This document shows positions 47,986 to 55,325 of a stretch of DNA of 64,000 nt, piece after piece. Location of the stretch: contig NC_088952.1 of NCBI RefSeq assembly GCF_010111755.1, positions 124,001 to 188,000 on the forward strand. The letters are read 5' to 3'. The translations under genes were made by a program, and so were the position numbers. Positions within the stretch are counted from its first letter, which is position 1. Every line of letters begins with the position of its first letter. Source of the stretch: Nakaseomyces glabratus. Its lineage: Eukaryota; Ascomycota; Saccharomycetes; Saccharomycetales; Saccharomycetaceae. The notes under the pieces were generated by a model, which was not told the DNA's origin, made no database searches, and saw only the letters and a list, made by a program, of their open reading frames with translations.

Positions 47986-49854
47986 ATGGGTGAAGATATA
48001 GTTTTGGATCGTTTTTTAAAGTACAACCCTAAATATGGTCTATTTGGAATGAATGAGGATAACCATTCTCTGGTGATTAGGAGAACAAGTGATAATGTTG
48101 GAATTGTGAAGATAAATGTTCGGAATATTGTTCTTTTATTGGATTATTTTTGGGATCCTATTGATGGTAAATATTTAGCGCTGTTTCTTAAGGATGGTAG
48201 TGTCAGGATATATGACATATTCAATGGTGGTAAGCTTATCTCTTTTCTTAGAGTCCTTCCCGTGGTCTTGGGATCCAATAAGCCCAGTTTAGACTGTTGT
48301 TTGTGGGATAGAATTATTATACCGAAGTCAGGATCCTCTGAATTGAGAATACCCAATAACGATCTTACAGAAAGCATGCCGACACTAGTCAAATTTGTGC
48401 AGGACGCAAAGCAGATTGATATTATACCTAATAGAAGCATCACAAAACTATGGAGATCAATTGGTAACAATGAGAAGAAGGTAGTAGATGTTCATCTAGG
48501 ATACAGTTGTTCTAGCGCGCAGGTAACAATATTGATTAACGGTGAATACCTGATAGAAAAATCAGTTAGTGATATTAACCAAATACAAAAAAAAATACCT
48601 ATCAGTCTTAATAAGAAGGAATTTTGTGAAGCAATCTATGAGATACATTTTGATGATTATTCTAGATTACAAATTGACTTAACAGGTATTTTACTGAATG
48701 ATGATAAATTGGATTTGATAGAAACACAAATTAAAATGACTAATCATTTCGATCTTATTAAAGATCATTTCAACTTGATAGAAAAATCGGTGCTAGCTCC
48801 ATATTATGAATTTCTGGAAAGTATTGGTGGCATAAATGACTTGGATGTACTAGAAAGATTATTCTTGATCGGTGAGTTAGATACAAAACTTGGCAATTGG
48901 TTCAAAGAAACTATTAATGAAAAAAACCTAAAAAAGTGGTCTCGATTAGGAAACGAATTTTACTCCAATTTTAAGCAAGTTTTGATTATTGTTTTTGTTC
49001 CAATATGTGAAAGACTGATGGTGTTGACTAACAGAATCAATGGAATGATAAAAGGTATCGATTTGCAAGAAAGCCAGGAAACTTCTTTATTGGATATTAG
49101 TGAATTGCAGTCTTTCTTGAATTTGGTACTAAAACTCTTAGCAGAATTAAATGAAGATGAGACATATTTTAAACAGGATTTTCTTCCTTGGCTTACAGAT
49201 AAAGTATATGAAAGCATTAACAATGAGTACAAAAGTGTATTTTTTAAGGCAGAATATGGCAATAATAAGAGAATTCTAAATATAATAAAATATTTTGAGG
49301 CTACAGTAATTGAAATTGATTATTCATTAAGAACACATTTAAACAAACTTAAAGATGAAAATGAGAAAATAATCAATTTATTTCAGAAGTTTTCAAAAAG
49401 TAGCTTGAAAACATGTTTGTCGGAATTTGAAACCAAGTTGTTCGAACCCAAAAAGGCTGTAAAATTACTAGCTTGTGAAAAAATATGCAACGATGTTTGT
49501 AATTATGTGCAGGTGCTAATGTCTAAAGATTATATTCTGGAAATATTATTGGTAGACGCCGTTACAGGTACTGTTTTGTTGTCGGAAAAATATAATAGTA
49601 TCCAGAACCCGTTTGGTTACGAAATAACATTAGATAATATCATATCATGTACGTTAGTGGGCACCGAAAAGGTAAATAAAGATGATACATACATGCAAGA
49701 CATTCTTGCGGGAGGAAATTCATTGGTTCAAGAAAATGATAATAAAATAGAGATATATGCAGTGTTTGGAACAGCACTGGATGTTGATATTGAGAACATA
49801 ATTCAGGTAAAGCTTCATCCGCCTAAAATATCATTGAAATTAAGAACCGCTTAG
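47986..49854 (+). CDS. APC4: Anaphase-promoting complex subunit Apc4
   Basis: Apc4 is a scaffold subunit of the APC/C ubiquitin ligase that triggers anaphase. I start it at ATG 47986 (MGEDIVLDRFLKYNPKYGLFGM); the frame is open upstream only without ATG. Of 622 residues (652 in S. cerevisiae), the first part is WD40-like (VLLLDYFWDPIDGKYLALFLKDGSVRIYDIFNGGKLISFLRVL), matching the yeast NYDWD...FFKDGTIRIHDIF block. The middle is a long helical domain with LDVLERLFLIGELDTKLGNWFKETINEKNLKKW, the Apc4 long domain. Sequence similarity is modest, but the position after TMA64 (YDR117-118) supports it strongly. The next S. cerevisiae gene, VBA4, is missing. Confidence 0.9.
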   Translation: MGEDIVLDRFLKYNPKYGLFGMNEDNHSLVIRRTSDNVGIVKINVRNIVLLLDYFWDPIDGKYLALFLKDGSVRIYDIFNGGKLISFLRVLPVVLGSNKPSLDCCLWDRIIIPKSGSSELRIPNNDLTESMPTLVKFVQDAKQIDIIPNRSITKLWRSIGNNEKKVVDVHLGYSCSSAQVTILINGEYLIEKSVSDINQIQKKIPISLNKKEFCEAIYEIHFDDYSRLQIDLTGILLNDDKLDLIETQIKMTNHFDLIKDHFNLIEKSVLAPYYEFLESIGGINDLDVLERLFLIGELDTKLGNWFKETINEKNLKKWSRLGNEFYSNFKQVLIIVFVPICERLMVLTNRINGMIKGIDLQESQETSLLDISELQSFLNLVLKLLAELNEDETYFKQDFLPWLTDKVYESINNEYKSVFFKAEYGNNKRILNIIKYFEATVIEIDYSLRTHLNKLKDENEKIINLFQKFSKSSLKTCLSEFETKLFEPKKAVKLLACEKICNDVCNYVQVLMSKDYILEILLVDAVTGTVLLSEKYNSIQNPFGYEITLDNIISCTLVGTEKVNKDDTYMQDILAGGNSLVQENDNKIEIYAVFGTALDVDIENIIQVKLHPPKISLKLRTA

Positions 49855-51126
49855 CATTTATTATATGAAGAATCAGAGATATCTGATTTCACTTAATTGT
49901 AGTTGCTTTTGGCAAACACAATGATAGTAATGATTAGGCTATGGTAAAAATCAAACCGATATTTTTCTTTCGGTTGATTCGGTAGGGACATAAGATCTCG
50001 ATGTAGCACTAAATAGCAAGAATTAATAACGAAATATAAGTACCGTTTTACTTAAAAACAAATTAGTATTGTGTTGGTACCATTTTTATCTGTTGCTATC
50101 ATTAATGGTAAAATGTCAATATGCTCTGTAATATTGCTGAGACATATTTCTCGAGAAATGTCACCAACCAACGAACAAAGGAATTTTTGACCAATGAGAA
50201 GGCGATCCTTGATATTAATTGTTTAATTCGAATAATGTAAAAGAAGTGTCTATTGAACAGAGGCAGTGCACTAGATTGCTGTGGGTTCATTGTTATCGAG
50301 TTGCACTATTGCACTATACGTATATTAATGAGGTCTCGCTGCCTCTCCCCGCAATCCCCCACTCTCTTCCTCTTTATTTCCGTACCAAAGACAAAGCAAA
50401 TTATAGCACATTTAGCCATCTTCGATAATTTGTGAAGACAATGGAAGTTTACCTAAGGATCCTCACAAGACTTTGTCATTGTAGATGTAAGGGCACGGAT
50501 TGTTCCCTTGTGTTGCCCCGTAAAGCAATCTCTCTGAGTAATCCCCTCCCTTGTAATTGTCCCTTTGTCTTCTTCAATTGGTTTTGCAGCCAGTATACCC
50601 TGTGGTAAGGATAGGAAGGGCAATCTTTCCCCTTTGACCTCTCTTCCCATTATCTCTAGTCTACATTAGCAGTGGTGCATACAATGGCAGTATCGGTTAT
50701 AATGGGGAGCTCCTTTTGTAGTTGACTTGCTTTGTTGGCAGAGCCATGGACCAATCCCATTCATCGAAATAGCAATAATGAAATTGCTACTGTAGGACAA
50801 AAAGAAGTGCTAGGGTGGGTGAATTGCTATTAATCCACCTTATGCACTACTATTGATAACTGTAGGAAGGGGTTGAGACAAACACCTATTCGATTTGCAC
50901 AGCCTATTGCATTTTAGTATTTCCTGATTGCTATTCTAGCGACAGGTATCATCCTCTGACAGAAATCAAGTTTCGAAGGTATATATAAAGAAGAAAATGT
51001 AGACACTTCCTGTTAAGTTTTCGAATTTGTAAAGACTTTCCTTCTTCGATCTTTTATGGTTTTTTCGATATTATTTAGATACTTGCAAGCCATCAAATAA
51101 TATTACAATTAAATCACCACTTAAAA
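49855..51126. promoter_or_regulatory. Long APC4-COX26 spacer with repeated motifs
   Basis: The 1272-base gap is the longest in the window and stands where S. cerevisiae has VBA4, of which I see no trace. It holds a HAP-type ACCAATGA (50190-50197), ATTGTT elements resembling Rox1 sites near 50290 and 50500, a direct repeat TTGCACTA twice (50301-50316), C-rich stretches, and the element ATTGCTATT in several copies between 50768 and 50935. This suggests an elaborate COX26 promoter. Small frames here look spurious. Confidence 0.5.
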
Positions 51127-51351
51127 ATGTTTAGATCAGTCGGAATTAACAGAATGAGATATGTCATGAACTCTAGTATGACAAGATCGTTGTCTTCTAC
51201 TGCAAGGACACAAGCTCAAGGCCGTATTGGTCCTTCTTGGACTATTGCTGAAATAAAAAGATTAACACCTACACTTATTGGCTGGGCGTCATTTCTAACA
51301 GTTACTTTAGGCTGGCCATTTGGTATTTACTTCTGGAAAAAGCCAAACTAA
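51127..51351 (+). CDS. COX26: Cytochrome c oxidase-associated protein Cox26
   Basis: Cox26 is a small inner-membrane protein bound to cytochrome c oxidase in respiratory supercomplexes. The 74-residue frame (66 in S. cerevisiae) starts at ATG 51127. A mitochondrial presequence (MFRSVGINRMRYVMNSSMTRSLSSTA) is followed by GRIGPSWTIAEIKRLTPTLIGWASFLTVTLGWPFGIYFWKK. This matches the yeast GRIGESWVITEGRRLIPEIFQ...LGWPGAVYFF pattern with one transmembrane helix. The position, immediately before TRM1, is the same as in S. cerevisiae (YDR119W-A, YDR120C). Because it is so short it could easily be missed by similarity search alone. Confidence 0.92.
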   Translation: MFRSVGINRMRYVMNSSMTRSLSSTARTQAQGRIGPSWTIAEIKRLTPTLIGWASFLTVTLGWPFGIYFWKKPN

Positions 51352-51869
51352 AGGATTTAAACAAAATAGAATAGTAATAAATTATAACAGCGTTTCAATA
51401 TTCATTCCAACTATAGAAGGACGAGACTGGGTTAAATTTTTGAATCTCAAAGGGCATACATGTTTTTTGTTGATGCTCACGTCCTCCCCAGCCCCATGTA
51501 CTATTTAACATTCTTTAGGTTAGGTTAATATATTTTCAGTATAACTAAACTGCATTAGAATAAATAAAATTTAATTAATATTCAACATATAACGTTTTCA
51601 AATCAAAACATTGTTCGATTGTTGATAGGTGAAAGAGGATAATATACGTCCAATTATTATGAAGAATGTTTAGGCCTTTTGTTTCATTAGTTGGAGTCGA
51701 GTTAATCATAAAAAGATGATAATGCATTTCGTATAATTCCCTTTTAATATATTTCGCCGAGAGTATTATGCATATATAAGGTTACATTTGCGGCCCGAGC
51801 AACATAATTTCTTATTTTGAGAATTTAATTTTTATAAGATGAAATAACAAGTATGTCGTATGCAGCAAA
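51352..51869. other. COX26-TRM1 convergent spacer
   Basis: 518 AT-rich bases separate the convergent COX26 and TRM1 stops. I see no gene, RNA or repeat array, and no Puf3-type motif in the COX26 3' side. Confidence 0.5.
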
Positions 51870-53531
51870 TTATGTTTCTTTTCCTGATGGACGGGCTTTT
51901 GGTCCCCAGTTCTTGGTTGGGTTTTCCTGGTATCTAACAATTTTTAGTTTTCTTAACTTTTCAATGCTACCACTGGTTTCATTAGGTGCAAATGAAAGTT
52001 TTTCACCATATAATTGGTCGTAATGTTCTTTGTTATCTTCTAGGTATTTCAAAATTCTGTATCCAATACCCTTTTCCGGCATATCTTCTAAGTTTCTGCC
52101 TTGATAGTCCTCTTTGTTCTCATGACATTTTTTCATCACATACCAGATTGCATCCCATGGAGCATTAGTCTTAATTGTAGATGGTTGAGCATGAGTCAGA
52201 GAGCATTCAAATCCAAGGGAACCTAACCCAGCAGCAATGGTTTTCAAAGCTGGAACCTGTAGCTTAATTAATGAAGATAATGTGTTCGGACTGAAATAAA
52301 ATTGTGATCCGTCATGATTCAGTTCGTTCTTGGCCAACGTTAGCATACCTTTAATTCTCTCCTTTGTGCCATAAACGGTATCTTTCTCTTTGAATCTTTT
52401 TTCGTTAATCTTTAGTACTTCCTCAATAAATTCATGGTTATGAAGTGGACCTGCGTACATTGGGCCAGCTAGAAGGCTTGTTCCACCACAGAATTGACAC
52501 TTGGAGTCAATTGGTGGTCCTTGAGCAACAGAAAATTTGGTAATTGTCTGCTGCTTCTTTTTTCTACTCTGTTTATCAACTTTCCTTCCCAATTTTTGAT
52601 TTGCAAAAGAACCGCATTGAGAACAATGGTATGTAATCATTGTGTTAGACTGCAGTTCTTTGACCTTGATTGGGCTTGTCTTCACTTTAACAAAAACACG
52701 AACGTAGAAGTCAATACTCAAGGAAAGCAATGGCTCAACGTGCTTTTTGTATTTAGCGGCGCTTTGATTAAGTAAGTTCAACACTAAACGCAACGCACTT
52801 TCATGTGTAGCATCATGGGAAACCATATTGACACCACCATAAAGAGCAAAGCACTTCTCTGGGTAACCATTACCTGCCAGAACAGAGAGATCAGTGCATG
52901 TCACTAGCATTAGGCCGTCTTCTTCAATTGATTGCAAAGCGGCATCGATAAATGGGGTAACAGTACCATATGGATCAAGATCAATCACATGGTACTTCTT
53001 ATTATCAGACTTGTTTCTGTACATCAGGACATTAGCATCATCTTGGTTAGCAGTTACAATATCTTGCACGCCATTGTAATCAATATTCCTTTGAATGGAT
53101 TTCACTGCTGCAGGCAGCAGATCATTGGCGATGATCTCTTTGACATGCGGGATCTCCTTAGCATACCTGATGGCTCTTAGTCCTGTGGCGGACAAGGCTT
53201 CCAGTATCGTGATGTATCTGTGCTCCTCGTCCTTGGGATCCAGTTTACGTCTCTTGGCTTCGGGTTCCGATGATGTCCTCTTCCTCTGGCGGTGACTCTT
53301 CAACTTACTTCCGTACAGATGATCCCACGCCTGTATGCAAGTGACACTCAGGTCTCTGTTGAACTGCTGGATCGGGTTGTAGAACACTTCCTCTTGCTTA
53401 GGGAACAGTATGTCGGCTTTACCCTCGGTAACAATGGTGAAATCACTTGGATCAACGGCCACTGCTGGCAATTGACCTTTGAAAAGGTTGTTGCGCACCT
53501 TGGAAAAGGCAGCCTTCAACATAGCAGACAT
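51870..53531 (-). CDS. TRM1: tRNA (guanine26-N2)-dimethyltransferase Trm1
   Basis: Trm1 makes N2,N2-dimethylguanosine at position 26 of nuclear and mitochondrial tRNAs. I start it at ATG 53531 (MSAMLKAAFSKVRNNLFKG); a second ATG follows three codons later, so two close starts could tune dual targeting as known for S. cerevisiae Trm1. The 553 residues (570 in S. cerevisiae) include VFYNPIQQFNRDLSV, AdoMet-binding ILEALSATGLRAIRYAKEIP, IDLDPYGTVTPFID, and TCTDLSVLAGNGYPEK. A four-cysteine zinc site follows (CSQCGSFA and CQFCGG), and the C-terminus is IVRYQENPTKNWGPKARP. The frame is open upstream to 53621 without an ATG, and that stretch contains an RRPE/PAC pair, so I treat it as promoter. Confidence 0.95.
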   Translation of the reverse strand: MSAMLKAAFSKVRNNLFKGQLPAVAVDPSDFTIVTEGKADILFPKQEEVFYNPIQQFNRDLSVTCIQAWDHLYGSKLKSHRQRKRTSSEPEAKRRKLDPKDEEHRYITILEALSATGLRAIRYAKEIPHVKEIIANDLLPAAVKSIQRNIDYNGVQDIVTANQDDANVLMYRNKSDNKKYHVIDLDPYGTVTPFIDAALQSIEEDGLMLVTCTDLSVLAGNGYPEKCFALYGGVNMVSHDATHESALRLVLNLLNQSAAKYKKHVEPLLSLSIDFYVRVFVKVKTSPIKVKELQSNTMITYHCSQCGSFANQKLGRKVDKQSRKKKQQTITKFSVAQGPPIDSKCQFCGGTSLLAGPMYAGPLHNHEFIEEVLKINEKRFKEKDTVYGTKERIKGMLTLAKNELNHDGSQFYFSPNTLSSLIKLQVPALKTIAAGLGSLGFECSLTHAQPSTIKTNAPWDAIWYVMKKCHENKEDYQGRNLEDMPEKGIGYRILKYLEDNKEHYDQLYGEKLSFAPNETSGSIEKLRKLKIVRYQENPTKNWGPKARPSGKET

Positions 53532-53600
53532 GGTTGCGACAGTTTGGGTGGCTCTGGTCTGAATCGCTCGCAGTTGGCCAGCATACTCTCTTATAAAGAG

Positions 53601-53621
53601 CTCATCGCAGCAATTTTTCAA
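53601..53621 (-). promoter_or_regulatory. RRPE-PAC pair upstream of TRM1
   Basis: On the minus strand TTGAAAAATTG (RRPE-like) is followed after two bases by GCGATGAG (PAC), about 70 bases upstream of the TRM1 ATG. This spacing and order are classic for ribosome-biogenesis regulon promoters. The remaining TRM1/DPB4 divergent spacer (to 54143) shows nothing else I can name. Confidence 0.7.
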
Positions 53622-54143
53622 ATCCCGATGCCCTTCGAAGTTTGCAAAAAATTGAAAAATTTTCTATACAAGGACTCACAACTTGTATGGCTAAGTGTGT
53701 TGGCATCGGCAGCATCCGCAGTATCCGCAGCTACATTGGCACAGCACTGCATTGGCGCTGGTACTTAAACTACTCGAACCCCCAAGAGACCACACTTGAA
53801 TTGCCAGTGGTGCTTACTATCTAAGCCCGCCGCGCCAGACAACTCGATGGGAATCGCATATATAGAACAAGTTATTTAGTGGTAGCTATTAATTTGTAGT
53901 CAGACGATATCCATTGTCTAAATGAAAAATGACTAGACAGCAAAACTGGATATGTGTTGTGTCCAACAGTCATTTTGTATTGGTTCTCTTTCTTGCGTAA
54001 CGCGTTGTTTGAAATTTCTAGGAAATTGAAAAGAGTAGTAACAACTATTAAGGATTGGGAGGTAGAACTGGGGTCAATTGTATACTTTTTGAGTTGGCTA
54101 CACGGGTATAAGGAACCAGAACAGAGTTTATAGAGATACAGCG

Positions 54144-54719
54144 ATGCCACCAAAGGGCTGGAGAAAGGATGCGCAAGGTAACTATCCCACCACTTCTTAT
54201 ATGAAGGAGCAAGAGAATGTGACGATGCAGGATCTGTTATTCCCCAGGAGTGTGATCATGGCGCTGGCTAAGGAAGTACCTGAGATGCAGCAGCAACAGG
54301 TGCAGGTGCAGGCGGCAGAGAAAGGTGAGCCTGTGGAGAAGACGCCCGCCAAGAAGCTGGTTGTCACCAAGGATGCGTCGATGGCGCTGCAACACAGCGC
54401 CACAGTGTTTGTGAACCACCTGCTGATGTACGCCAGAGAACTAGCCAAGGAGCAAGACCGCCGCAGTTGCAACGTCGACGATATACTCAATGCTCTGGAG
54501 CACATGGGCCACCCGGGCTTGAAACCGCTCGTCGCCAACAGACTAGATGACTACCAGGAGGCGCTAGAGTGGAAGAAACAACTGAAAGCACAGCTACAGA
54601 TACTGAACGGAGAAGCCGAGGAGGAGCCCAACGAGCTGGGCACATACGACCACGACAACGAGACGGACGATGAAGAAATAAGAGACGAGCCTGAAAAGAA
54701 GCTGAAAGTAGAACCCTAG
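54144..54719 (+). CDS. DPB4: DNA polymerase epsilon / ISW2 histone-fold subunit Dpb4
   Basis: Dpb4 is a histone-fold protein shared by DNA polymerase epsilon (with Dpb3) and the Isw2 chromatin-remodelling complex (with Dls1). The 191 residues (196 in S. cerevisiae) start [27 protein letters not shown], nearly identical to yeast. The histone fold (about 25-130) includes [17 protein letters not shown], an insertion rich in Gln, then [47 protein letters not shown]. The C-terminus is acidic. The coding region is markedly GC-rich (about 60 percent by hand count in places), unlike its surroundings. Confidence 0.97.
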
Positions 54720-55325
54720 TGCAAAATAAGCCTATCTCCTTTAAGGAACAAGGAAATAACTGTATAATAGCTATAGAACTAATCTGTAAACACTTATAAA
54801 GGCCACTACACACCTTCCATCGCAAGTATGGCGTTATTTTAATAATATGGCGTTATACTGACATAGCGTTATAAGTCACATGTCTAACAATGTCCTCAAA
54901 ATTCTATATATAAGAAGCAAGAATGCTAGTCTCTAGAGCAGAGAGGGCTTGGATAATGTCCACAGATGGGTTTGTCCTCGCAAGAAGTTCATGAAACAAA
55001 TATTCAGAAGTCAGTCTGGCTCTTTCACCCCCGCATTCCCTTTTCAACGCTTCACTTTTCCTTTCTGAATCCCATTGGGAATTGCTCATTGGAAGGGGGG
55101 GTGTTCGCTGTTGATGATTATTGCTTGCAGCTAAATTTAAGGGTCCTATTAGTGTGTAACAAGTTATTAGCATTACATCGACTTTCGAAATCCACAGTAT
55201 ATATATCTTCGAATCCTGATCTCTATATAGCGAACGTTTGCCAGAACAGTTGGCAGCAATAAAGACCGCAGTGAAGCTGAACCAGGGAAAAACCTTATGG
55301 CTAGCTCACAATTTCTTTTGAAAGG
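54720..55325. promoter_or_regulatory. DPB4-KIN1 spacer with GCGTTAT repeats
   Basis: The 606-base gap carries TATGGCGTTAT at 54827-54837 and again at 54846-54856, then ATAGCGTTAT at 54863-54872, immediately followed by a Cbf1-type GTCACATG at 54875-54882. TATA-like tracts lie near 54903 and 55198. I see no gene. It presumably contains the KIN1 promoter. Confidence 0.5.

Noticed and set aside
50453..50650. 65-codon minus-strand frame before COX26
   Set aside because: It has an ATG, but the composition and motif-rich surroundings suggest promoter sequence, and it resembles no protein I know.
54875..54882. Centromere CDEI (GTCACATG)
   Set aside because: No AT-rich CDEII of about 80-90 bases and no CDEIII with CCGAA follow on either side; more likely a Cbf1 site.
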